Of a DNA stretch of 13,815 bases, positions 1 to 5,405 are shown piece by piece. A program made the translations under genes and the position numbers. The notes under the pieces are model-generated. The model did no database searches. It was not told where the DNA came from and was given only the letters and a program-made list of their open reading frames with translations. The stretch is from positions 1 through 13,815 of the forward strand of contig DBXO01000033.1 of NCBI GenBank assembly GCA_002309635.1, given 5' to 3'. This stretch comes from Ruminococcus flavefaciens (lineage in GTDB: Bacteria > Bacillota > Clostridia > Oscillospirales > Ruminococcaceae). The first letter of the stretch is position 1; each line of letters opens with the position of its first letter.

Positions 1-1
1 A

Positions 2-190
2 AAAAAGGAAAACGCCGATATTCTCGGACGTATCGAGGAAATGCGGACTATCAACCGCGCAAAGACCACGCTCATGAAGTACCTGAAGTTCACAGAGCCT
101 CAGGCTCATAAATATATCGAAAAACAGGCAATGAACAACCGTCAGACCCGCCTCGAAACGGCTCTGAAAATTCTTGCCCAGTATGAATAA
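2..190 (+). CDS. ANTAR-domain response regulator, C-terminal end (partial)
   Basis: Only the last 62 codons are in the window; the frame is open at the left edge and ends with TAA at 188-190. The visible protein matches the ANTAR fold: a three-helix segment with an R-x-x-I-x-x-AK-x-x-LM core (INRAKTTLM), then a short acidic/proline turn (FTEPQAHKYI) and a final helix with the AM-x-x-R pattern (AMNNRQTRLETAL). ANTAR domains bind paired hexanucleotide RNA hairpins and act as transcription antiterminators. They are normally fused to an N-terminal receiver or pseudo-receiver domain, which would lie to the left, outside the window. In Clostridia such regulators often sit beside glutamine synthetase and nitrogen genes; that context cannot be seen here. 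The gene is convergent with the sigma-factor operon and shares the terminator at 202-226. The family assignment is fairly secure; the target is unknown. Confidence 0.8.
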   Translation, partial: KKENADILGRIEEMRTINRAKTTLMKYLKFTEPQAHKYIEKQAMNNRQTRLETALKILAQYE

Positions 191-201
191 AAGTAAAACT
201 T

Positions 202-226
202 TGCCCCACGGCTCCGCCGTGGGGCA
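202..226. terminator. Bidirectional intrinsic terminator between convergent genes
   Basis: A perfect 11-bp GC-rich stem (202-212 paired with 216-226) closes a 3-nt loop. It sits 11 nt past the stop of the plus-strand ANTAR gene and 6 nt past the stop of the minus-strand membrane-protein gene. On the plus strand it is followed by GTCATTTTATT, and on the minus strand by AAGTTTTACTTTTA, so both sides are moderately T-rich. It probably ends both transcripts. Confidence 0.85.
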
Positions 227-232
227 GTCATT

Positions 233-514
233 TTATTCAGGGGTGCCGAATATAAGCTGCATGAGCCAATAGCTTGAATATGCTCCGTGAAATTCAGTCC
301 ATATAAGAAATGCAAGAAATACTGCGGAAAAGACTATAGATACTATGCATATGGCTATCGGTATCTTTATAAGGTATTTCTCACGCATTTTAACGGCTAT
401 TATTATCGTTATAATTCCAAGAAGTATACCTTCTGCGGCCAATCCGAAAAAGCCTATTGCAAATGAAGCTGCCGCAAGCAATATCAGCGGTATACTAAAT
501 TTTCTCTCAGTCAT
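233..514 (-). CDS. Small hydrophobic membrane protein, third gene of the ECF sigma operon
   Basis: I do not recognise the family. The 93-residue protein has a short charged start (MTERK), a long hydrophobic stretch at about residues 7-41 that could form two closely spaced helices, a basic loop (KMREKYLIK), a further helix at about 50-70 and a short polar tail. A longer frame reaches back to 559, but it would run 44 nt into the anti-sigma gene. The ATG at 514 lies just after the anti-sigma stop (1-nt gap) and has GGGAG about 10 nt upstream, so I chose it. The tight spacing implies co-transcription with the sigma and anti-sigma genes, so it may take part in, or be a target of, the envelope response. 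That role is inference from position only. Confidence 0.7.
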   Translation of the reverse strand: MTERKFSIPLILLAAASFAIGFFGLAAEGILLGIITIIIAVKMREKYLIKIPIAICIVSIVFSAVFLAFLIWTEFHGAYSSYWLMQLIFGTPE

Positions 515-515
515 T

Positions 516-1163
516 TTAATCACGCTCCCATAAGATATACTCTTTATTATTAACATCATCGTAGTAGAAGACTTTCATCATATCTTCCTTTTCGTCTAGG
601 TCAAACAGCTTCAGCTCAAAGCTTTTCAGACTTCCTGTGGGACTGAATGAATAATCATCTATCCTGCGCTGTTTAAGAGTAACTCCATAGCCGTTTTTCT
701 TTTCTTTGTCAAAATCATCGTCTATCCCAAGATGTTTACCGTTTGTATCGCTTACAGTCGGAACATCTACATCAAATGACGCAGCATATCCGCTGATATT
801 GAGCCATACGGCATTATCATGCTCGCTGGCGCTTACATTTTCAAGTATCTTGTACTTCTCCATATCCATTGACTTGTAATCATTTATACAAAATACAAGA
901 CCGTAAAGCATAATCCCGCATATTGCTAAAACGCTTATAAGTCCAACTACAAGCTTCTCTATGCGCAGGCGCCTCTTTATACGTTTGAGTACCTCTCCGT
1001 CCTTCTGCGGGCTCACAGGGACGTTTTTTCGGAGCTTTTCAAGCTCGGATTTGCAGTCAGAGCAGGCATTTATATGCTCCTCTACCGCCTTTCTGCTCTC
1101 CTCGCTGCACACGTCGTCGGCATACAGGGGCAGCAGGTCCTTTATCATATCGCAGTTATTCAT
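516..1163 (-). CDS. Anti-sigma factor with N-terminal zinc-binding (ZAS/zf-HC2) domain and one transmembrane helix
   Basis: The 215-residue protein starts with the typical MNNCDMIKDLLPLYADD segment of zinc-binding anti-sigma factors and carries the ZAS signature H-x3-C-x2-C as H30, C34 and C37. A basic stretch (RIKRRLRIEK, about 61-70) precedes one transmembrane helix (about 71-92). The remaining 120 residues would be extracytoplasmic and are not recognised. Known members bind their cognate ECF sigma factor through the cytoplasmic domain and hold it at the membrane until a signal triggers release or proteolysis. The start overlaps the sigma-factor stop in an ATGA arrangement (1160-1163), indicating translational coupling and fixing the partner. 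Role as the anti-sigma factor is well supported; the signal is not visible. Confidence 0.88.
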   Translation of the reverse strand: MNNCDMIKDLLPLYADDVCSEESRKAVEEHINACSDCKSELEKLRKNVPVSPQKDGEVLKRIKRRLRIEKLVVGLISVLAICGIMLYGLVFCINDYKSMDMEKYKILENVSASEHDNAVWLNISGYAASFDVDVPTVSDTNGKHLGIDDDFDKEKKNGYGVTLKQRRIDDYSFSPTGSLKSFELKLFDLDEKEDMMKVFYYDDVNNKEYILWERD

Positions 1164-1648
1164 TTCTGTACCTCCAGTTCTTCAATTATCTTCAGCTTTG
1201 CGCGGTGGAAGGACACTCGCGCCCAGCTTTCTGTCTTACCGAATATCTCACCTATCTGCCGGAAGCTCAGTTCCCCGAAAATACGCAGGGTGAATACCTC
1301 CTTGTATGGCTCACTGAGGGTGTGGAGCACACGGTGTATCGCCATGCTCTGCTCGCCGTCAGCTACCATATCCTCTATGGAGGTATTTGTATCGGCAACG
1401 GTCTCAGGGACTTCCTCCCCGGTAAAACGACCGCTCTTTTTGCTGTGTGTGAACAGCAGATTCTTAGCTATCTGACACAGCCATACCCTTATATCACAGT
1501 CTCCGCGGAAGCTGTTCACGGACTTGAGAGCCTTGAAAAAGGTCTCCTGTGTTATGTCCTCGGCGAGATGTTCGTCCGCGGACAGCGATCTGATATAAAG
1601 GTATACATCATGGAAATAATCTTTGTAGAGCTCTTCGACTTTGTCCAA
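1160..1648 (-). CDS. ECF (extracytoplasmic function) RNA polymerase sigma factor
   Basis: The protein has the two-domain layout of sigma-70 group 4. Region 2 includes LYKDYFHDVYLYIRSL, the AEDITQETFFKAL core and the VWLCQIAKNLL helix. Region 4 includes LSEPYKEVFTLRIFGELSFRQIGEIFG with its helix-turn-helix, then SVSFHRAK-like residues (RVSFHRAKLKIIEEL). It directs RNA polymerase to stress or envelope promoters and is held by the anti-sigma factor encoded next. I chose the TTG at 1648 (162 aa): AAGGCGGTGAG, one mismatch from the ideal Shine-Dalgarno sequence, ends 4 nt before it. The longer frame starts at a TTG at 1666, which has no ribosome binding site and falls close to the predicted transcription start of the ECF-type promoter at 1673-1698. 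The sigma subgroup cannot be assigned by eye. Confidence 0.9.
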   Translation of the reverse strand: MDKVEELYKDYFHDVYLYIRSLSADEHLAEDITQETFFKALKSVNSFRGDCDIRVWLCQIAKNLLFTHSKKSGRFTGEEVPETVADTNTSIEDMVADGEQSMAIHRVLHTLSEPYKEVFTLRIFGELSFRQIGEIFGKTESWARVSFHRAKLKIIEELEVQK

Positions 1649-1672
1649 ACTTCTCACCGCCTTCAACTATAA

Positions 1673-1698
1673 GACTACGATATATCACTTTCGTTACA
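1673..1698 (-). promoter_or_regulatory. Candidate autoregulatory ECF-type promoter for the sigma operon
   Basis: On the minus strand, TGTAACGAAA starts at 1698. TGTAAC/TGAAAC is the well-known -35 class of Firmicutes ECF sigma factors such as SigX and SigW. A -10 candidate follows: CGTA at 1679-1676 (spacer 13, short for the class) or AGTC at 1676-1673 (spacer 16, the usual length but one base off CGTC). Either gives a transcription start at about 1665-1668, about 20 nt before the TTG at 1648. Autoregulation is typical of ECF operons but is inferred here. Confidence 0.55.
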
Positions 1699-1712
1699 GA
1701 AAAAAATAAAAA

Positions 1713-1739
1713 ACTGCGGAATTTTTTAAGTTCCGCAGT
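1713..1739 (-). terminator. Intrinsic terminator after the efp operon
   Basis: A 9-bp stem (1739-1731 paired with 1721-1713, core ACTGCGGAA/TTCCGCAGT) has a 9-nt loop and is followed on the minus strand by TTTTTATTTTTT (from 1712 downward). It lies 21 nt past the stop of the zinc-ribbon gene at 1761 and just before the ECF promoter, so it separates the two transcription units. Confidence 0.88.
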
Positions 1740-1760
1740 ATAGTGGCTTTATTGCGATGA

Positions 1761-2243
1761 TTACTTCTTCTCGGGAGCCTCGTCCTTCTCCTCGAAGTCC
1801 TCGATAGTAAGATCATCATAATCAAACTCAAGGAGCTCATTGCAGTTGGGACAGTTCATTGAGCCTTCCTCGATCATACCCTCGTCAAGGAGAATAGTAT
1901 CTCCGCAGGTGGGACATGTTATCTCATAAAGCTCATCGTCATCCTCATCGAAATCGAACTCATCGTCATCGTCCCAGTCTTCGTCCTCATCACAGCTGTC
2001 GCAGTCACCGTCGCAGTCGCCGCAGTCGTAGAAATCGTCCTCGACCTGTCCGAGATCCTCATCGAGAATATCGCAGAGTTCTGTGAGTTCGTCTACCTGT
2101 GACTGAAGATCGTCTACGTAAAGCACCAGCTCAGACATTACCTCTGACATCTGGATAAGAACTTTTCCTTCCTTTGTGGAAGTGTCGATCTCAAGTCCGT
2201 CAATAAGTCCCTTTAAATATGACATTTTCTCGGTAAGCTTCAT
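1761..2243 (-). CDS. CD1247-type protein with acidic linker and C-terminal zinc ribbon
   Basis: The 160-residue protein begins with the conserved helical domain typical of the Clostridia 'CD1247 N-terminal domain' family (MKLTEKMSYLKGLIDGLEID, then a predicted coiled coil to about residue 70 ending in LDEDLGQVEDDFY). A Cys/Asp-rich stretch follows with C74, C77, C81 and C84, then a very acidic run (about 85-105), and a CPTC...CPNC zinc ribbon (C110, C113, C131, C134). Homologues are sometimes mislabelled as AraC regulators; nothing in this sequence supports that. The function is unknown. It sits 39 nt downstream of efp and is probably co-transcribed with it. The start has GAGGAG about 7 nt upstream. 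The four extra cysteines could form a second metal site. Confidence 0.8.
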   Translation of the reverse strand: MKLTEKMSYLKGLIDGLEIDTSTKEGKVLIQMSEVMSELVLYVDDLQSQVDELTELCDILDEDLGQVEDDFYDCGDCDGDCDSCDEDEDWDDDDEFDFDEDDDELYEITCPTCGDTILLDEGMIEEGSMNCPNCNELLEFDYDDLTIEDFEEKDEAPEKK

Positions 2244-2282
2244 AACAAGCTCCTCCTCTCAGATTATAGTAAAGGCGTCAGC

Positions 2283-2840
2283 TTATGCTCTTGACATGTA
2301 CTCGCCTGTTCTTGTGTCTACCTGAATGATCTCGCCTTCATCGATGAAGAGCGGAACCTTGATCTCAGCGCCTGTCTCAAGTGTAGCAGGCTTTGTTGCG
2401 TTTGTAGCTGTATCGCCCTTGAAGCCGGGATCTGTCTGTGTGACCTTGAGCTCTACGAAGTTGGGGGGCTCAACGCCGAATACATTGCCCTTGTATGAAA
2501 GGATCTTACAGATCATCTCTTCCTTGACGAACTTGAAGCTGTCGCCGAGGATAGAAGCGCTGATCGGAACCTGCTCATAAGACTCAAGGTCCATGAAGTA
2601 GTAAAGGTCGCCGTCGTTGTAGCTGTACTGCATATCCTTTCTCTCAACGAAAGCTGTAGGGAACTTGGCAGTAGGGTTGAAAGAAGTTTCAACAACCGAA
2701 CCTGTGATTACGTTCTTGTATTTAGTTCTTACAAAAGCGGCTCCCTTACCGGGCTTAACGTGCTGGAACTCAACGACCTGAACAACCTGTCCGTCGAGCT
2801 CAAAGGTAACGCCGTTTCTGAAATCTCCTGCTGAAATCAT
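2283..2840 (-). CDS. efp: Translation elongation factor P
   Basis: The protein is 185 residues, full length for EF-P. Domain I is an N-terminal KOW-like barrel with the exposed loop HVKPGKGAAFVRTK; K32 in PGKG is the tip residue that reaches the ribosomal peptidyl-transferase centre and is post-translationally modified in some lineages. Two OB domains follow, with the conserved C-terminal signature (KGDTATNATKPATLETGAEIKVPLFI) and the end GEYMSRA. EF-P binds between the P and E sites and relieves stalling at polyproline stretches. The ATG at 2840 has CGGAGG 8 nt upstream. The gene has its own promoter at 2882-2910. I see no beta-lysylation gene (epmA or epmB) in the window. Confidence 0.97.
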   Translation of the reverse strand: MISAGDFRNGVTFELDGQVVQVVEFQHVKPGKGAAFVRTKYKNVITGSVVETSFNPTAKFPTAFVERKDMQYSYNDGDLYYFMDLESYEQVPISASILGDSFKFVKEEMICKILSYKGNVFGVEPPNFVELKVTQTDPGFKGDTATNATKPATLETGAEIKVPLFIDEGEIIQVDTRTGEYMSRA

Positions 2841-2881
2841 TATAAATACCTCCGTATTTTTTCAATTTAATATGATACTAA

Positions 2882-2910
2882 ATTATACCATATTTCAGTA
2901 TCTTTTGCAA
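2882..2910 (-). promoter_or_regulatory. Strong sigma-A promoter of the efp operon
   Basis: On the minus strand, TTGCAA (2910-2905) is followed after exactly 17 nt by a perfect TATAAT (2887-2882), with the extended -10 element TGG just before it. Transcription would start near 2875, giving a leader of about 35 nt with no obvious structure. This separates efp from the peptidase gene upstream, although read-through is possible because I see no terminator between them. Confidence 0.85.
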
Positions 2911-2926
2911 TACCTAAAATGAATTA

Positions 2927-3991
2927 TTATAATGTAATTAGACTTTTTGCGCTTTTTGTCAAGTTTTTGCAGCCGTTTTCGGTCAAAATGACAAAATCCT
3001 CTATCCTTACACCGAATCTGCCTGCGATATATATTCCCGGTTCAACGGTAACCACAGCTCCCTCGCTGAGAGGCAGCTTGTAATTGGGCGAAGCATTGGG
3101 TTTTTCGTGTATCTCAAGTCCAACGCCGTGTCCGAGAGAGTGACCGAAGCAGCTTCCGTAACCCTCCCAGTCTATAATATCCCGGGCGGTCTTGTCAAGG
3201 TCGCTGCCGATGATACCCGCCTTTGCAGCTTCAATGGCTTTATTCTGGGCATTGAGAACGATATCATATACCTTCTTCATTTCCTCATCGGGCTCGCCCA
3301 CGCATACTGTTCTGGTCATATCGCTGTGATAGCCGTTATATACAGCGCCGAAATCCATGAGCACGAATTCGCCGCTCTCCACCTTTTTATCAGAAGGAAC
3401 GCCGTGGGGCATGGAGGTGTTTGCTCCCGAAAGAACAATGGTATCAAAGGAAAGATCCTCTGCGCCGTATTCAAACATGAGCCGGTTGAGTTCGAGAGCA
3501 ATCTCCCGCTCGGTAACTCCCGCCTTTATGAATTTCAGTATCCGGTCAAAGGCAGCCTCAGCTATAGACTGGGCTTTCTGTATGCAATCCAGCTCGCCCT
3601 CGTCCTTTACCGTTCTCATTGCGGAAATGGCCGTACTGAGGGAATCATCGTGCACGAAATGTATCTGACTGAAAAAATGCTCGTAGGCATTGAGCTCCTT
3701 TACGGTCATTGCCTCTGATTCTATGGCTATTGACTGTGCGTCGTGCTTTTTAAGCAGCTCCATTATCTGCGGATACAGCTTTTTTGCTTCTATTACCTCC
3801 GCATCTGTTACTGTAGCTCTCGCTTTCTCTATATAACGGAAGTCAATGAGCAGATACGCCTTTTCCGGAAATGCTATGACAACTCCCGCAGAGGATTTCA
3901 TACCTGTAAAGTATCTGCGGTTTATGTCTGAGGTTATCAGTGCGCAGTCGGCACCGTCAAAATTTTCAAAAAGCTTTTCTATTCTCGTCAT
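2927..3991 (-). CDS. M24-family metallopeptidase (Xaa-Pro aminopeptidase/dipeptidase type)
   Basis: The 354-residue protein has a creatinase-like N-terminal domain (about 1-125) and a C-terminal pita-bread catalytic domain. The metal ligands of the family are all present: D213 (MDFGAVYNGYHSDMTRT), D224, H288 (GHSLGHGVGLEIHE), E317 (TVEPGIY) and E331 (RIEDF). Upstream H196 (MPHG) is also conserved. Members remove N-terminal residues next to proline, or cut X-Pro dipeptides, in the cytoplasm. I chose the ATG at 3991, which has AGAGGTG about 5 nt upstream and follows the aroQ stop by 10 nt. A longer frame to 4111 would overlap aroQ almost entirely in an unconserved extension. The order aroQ - M24 peptidase - efp is common in Firmicutes. 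Exact substrate class is uncertain. Confidence 0.92.
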   Translation of the reverse strand: MTRIEKLFENFDGADCALITSDINRRYFTGMKSSAGVVIAFPEKAYLLIDFRYIEKARATVTDAEVIEAKKLYPQIMELLKKHDAQSIAIESEAMTVKELNAYEHFFSQIHFVHDDSLSTAISAMRTVKDEGELDCIQKAQSIAEAAFDRILKFIKAGVTEREIALELNRLMFEYGAEDLSFDTIVLSGANTSMPHGVPSDKKVESGEFVLMDFGAVYNGYHSDMTRTVCVGEPDEEMKKVYDIVLNAQNKAIEAAKAGIIGSDLDKTARDIIDWEGYGSCFGHSLGHGVGLEIHEKPNASPNYKLPLSEGAVVTVEPGIYIAGRFGVRIEDFVILTENGCKNLTKSAKSLITL

Positions 3992-4001
3992 TACGCACCT
4001 C

Positions 4002-4433
4002 TCAGAGCTCCGCAAGAGCCTGAACTGCAAGATAATAGCTTCCGAAGCCGAAGCCGCATATGCTTCCCTTGCAGACAGGGGATATAACAGACTTTGAGCG
4101 GAATTCATCACGTGCGAAAACGTTGCTGATATGTACTTCTATGACGGGTATCTTTATTGCTGCTATGGCGTCGCGTATTGCATAGCTGTAATGTGTGTAC
4201 GCTCCTGCATTGATTATAACGCCGTCAAATTCAGTTCTTGCGGCGTGGAGCCTGTCGATGATAGCTCCCTCATGGTTGGACTGGAATATCTCACACTCCA
4301 TTCCCTGTTCCTTAGCGCGGTCGATTATATTGCTGTTGAGAGTATCTATGCCGGTATTTCCGTAAATACCGGGCTCTCTCTCTCCAAGCAGGTTAAGGTT
4401 GGGACCGTGTATAACAAGTATCTTCTTAATCAT
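4002..4433 (-). CDS. aroQ: Type II 3-dehydroquinate dehydratase
   Basis: This 143-residue protein has the type II dehydroquinase fold and motifs: GPNLNLLGERE (R19 and the flexible lid), Y24 as the catalytic tyrosine, the NAGAYTHYSYAIRDAI block with N75 and H81, and VIEVHISN with the catalytic histidine H101. It converts 3-dehydroquinate to 3-dehydroshikimate, step three of the shikimate pathway. Type II enzymes form dodecamers in the cytoplasm. No other aro gene is in the window, so it is separated from the rest of the pathway, as is common in Firmicutes where aroQ precedes a peptidase and efp. The ATG at 4433 has AGAAGGAG about 6 nt upstream and overlaps nothing; it starts 2 nt after the yqeG stop. 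Confidence 0.96.
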   Translation of the reverse strand: MIKKILVIHGPNLNLLGEREPGIYGNTGIDTLNSNIIDRAKEQGMECEIFQSNHEGAIIDRLHAARTEFDGVIINAGAYTHYSYAIRDAIAAIKIPVIEVHISNVFARDEFRSKSVISPVCKGSICGFGFGSYYLAVQALAEL

Positions 4434-4435
4434 AT

Positions 4436-4963
4436 TTACTCCTTCTTATCGTCAACGAATTTCTTGGGAAGAAACGGCTTTTCAAGGACTCTCTTGAAAC
4501 GTATGAAACGCTTGCTCCTTGGTTCTGGCTCCATAGGCTCTACAAACAGCATTTTGATGCGTGAGTGATTGGCCCCCCACACATCGGTAAACAGCTGATC
4601 ACCCACGGCAGCCGTCTCGGCGGCTGTAAGTCCCATTTTCTTCAGGGCTGCGGTATAGCCCCTTTTCAGCGGCTTTCCTCCGTCGCAGACATAGTCCAGT
4701 CCAAGCGGAGCTGCAAAGCGCTTTACGCGCTCATCGTGATTGTTTGAGACTATTATAAGCTTTATCCCGTTTTTCCTCATATTTTCCAGCCATTCTGGTA
4801 TTCCCTCGGCAGGTACCGGATTGTCATGGGTAGTGAGAGTATTGTCAACATCGAGGATAAGGCCCTTTATGCCATGCTTTTTCAGAAATGACGGCGTGAT
4901 ACTGACTGTTTTCCTGAATGCGAAATCAACGTCGGTGTTTGTAATTTTATGTTTTAATCCCAA
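4436..4963 (-). CDS. yqeG: YqeG-family HAD subfamily IIIA phosphatase
   Basis: The protein carries the HAD catalytic motifs: DVDNTL (nucleophile and acid aspartates), IIVSNN (motif II serine), GGKPLKRG (motif III lysine) and GDQLFTDV (motif IV). This arrangement and the short C-terminus match the YqeG/phosphatidylglycerophosphatase-like group; homologues act as phosphatases, but the substrate here cannot be read from sequence. The start is uncertain. The frame opens at a TTG at 4975, where GGAG directly abuts the codon and so cannot act as its ribosome binding site. The TTG at 4963 has the same GGAG 12 nt upstream, so I prefer it (175 aa). No in-frame ATG exists before the catalytic domain. 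It follows the rpsU terminator and is probably transcribed with aroQ and the M24 peptidase. Confidence 0.85.
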   Translation of the reverse strand: MGLKHKITNTDVDFAFRKTVSITPSFLKKHGIKGLILDVDNTLTTHDNPVPAEGIPEWLENMRKNGIKLIIVSNNHDERVKRFAAPLGLDYVCDGGKPLKRGYTAALKKMGLTAAETAAVGDQLFTDVWGANHSRIKMLFVEPMEPEPRSKRFIRFKRVLEKPFLPKKFVDDKKE

Positions 4964-4992
4964 GCTATTTGTCAACTCCGTTCAACAAATGA

Positions 4993-5016
4993 AAAAGCGA
5001 GCCGCAGCCCGCTTTT
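4993..5016 (-). terminator. Intrinsic terminator after rpsU
   Basis: On the minus strand a 10-bp stem (AAAAGCGGGC paired with GCTCGCTTTT, one G-U pair) closes a TGCG loop and is followed by TCATTTG. It lies 26 nt past the rpsU stop and about 30 nt before the yqeG start. On the plus strand the wobble becomes an A-C mismatch, so it is best read as a minus-strand terminator. Partial read-through would feed yqeG. Confidence 0.85.
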
Positions 5017-5041
5017 ATCAACATTAATCATTTTCGCAAGA

Positions 5042-5215
5042 TCAATACTTACGCTTACGAGCTGCCTCAGACTTCTTCTTACGCTTTACCGAAGGCTTCT
5101 CGTAGTGCTCTCTCTTACGAACCTCAGCAATTACGCCGTCCTTTGCACAAGCTCTCTTGAACTTCTTAAGAGCATTATCCAAAGATTCGTTCTTGCCAAC
5201 ACGAACTTCTGCCAC
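5042..5215 (-). CDS. rpsU: 30S ribosomal protein S21
   Basis: A 57-residue, very basic protein reads MAEVRVGKNESLDNALKKFK and ends in AARKRKY, which matches bacterial S21 throughout, including the RACAKDGVIAEVRKREHYEKPSVKRKKKSE centre. S21 is one of the last proteins to join the 30S subunit; it sits near the anti-Shine-Dalgarno end of 16S rRNA and helps initiation. The start is GTG at 5215, preceded by GGGAGGG about 7 nt upstream. Transcription comes from the promoter at 5350-5378 through a leader of about 125 nt, and a terminator follows. The downstream neighbour is yqeG, not dnaG or the yqeY gene often found with S21 elsewhere. Confidence 0.96.
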   Translation of the reverse strand: MAEVRVGKNESLDNALKKFKRACAKDGVIAEVRKREHYEKPSVKRKKKSEAARKRKY

Positions 5216-5343
5216 TAAATTTCCCTCCCTTGTTCAGAGGTTGCACGGAGCTTTGCTCCATAGCATCTATACTAATCACCCTTGCGGGCGTCAGTCAGCG
5301 CATACCCCAATACATAGCAGATACACATATAATCATATAATAT
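5216..5343 (-). other. Structured 5' leader of rpsU
   Basis: This stretch of about 128 nt between the predicted transcription start and the GTG contains no reading frame I can support. On the minus strand it has a hairpin with a GCAA tetraloop (5290-5277, stem CGCCC/GGGUG) and a second hairpin (5261-5245, stem AUGGAGC/GCUCCGU, loop AAA). A CCUC element at 5239-5236 could pair with GAGG inside the rpsU ribosome binding site. Leaders of this kind are common in ribosomal-protein genes that repress their own synthesis; regulation here is inference. Confidence 0.45.
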
Positions 5344-5349
5344 ACTATA

Positions 5350-5378
5350 AGTTTACCACATTTTGCGGTTGTTGTCAA
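5350..5378 (-). promoter_or_regulatory. Sigma-A promoter of rpsU
   Basis: On the minus strand a consensus TTGACA (5378-5373) is followed after exactly 17 nt by TAAACT (5355-5350; four of six consensus bases) with a TGG extended -10 element before it. Transcription would start near 5343. The promoter lies in the gap between the leuS stop and rpsU; I see no convincing terminator for leuS in this gap, only a weak AT-rich hairpin near 5385-5400. Confidence 0.8.
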
Positions 5379-5405
5379 GCGTTTTTTTATTAATTAAAAT
5401 TTTCG

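Noticed and set aside
3107..3718. Plus-strand frame of 203 codons inside the M24 peptidase
   Set aside because: It is antisense to conserved catalytic motifs; no ribosome binding site or family resemblance.
4002..4111. N-terminal extension of the M24 peptidase back to 4111
   Set aside because: It would overlap aroQ, has no ribosome binding site, and the ATG at 3991 has a strong one and aligns with the usual N-terminus of the family.
5385..5400. AT-rich hairpin after leuS as a terminator
   Set aside because: The TTTTA/TAAAA stem is too weak and no GC-rich stem is present; I could not support a terminator for leuS here.
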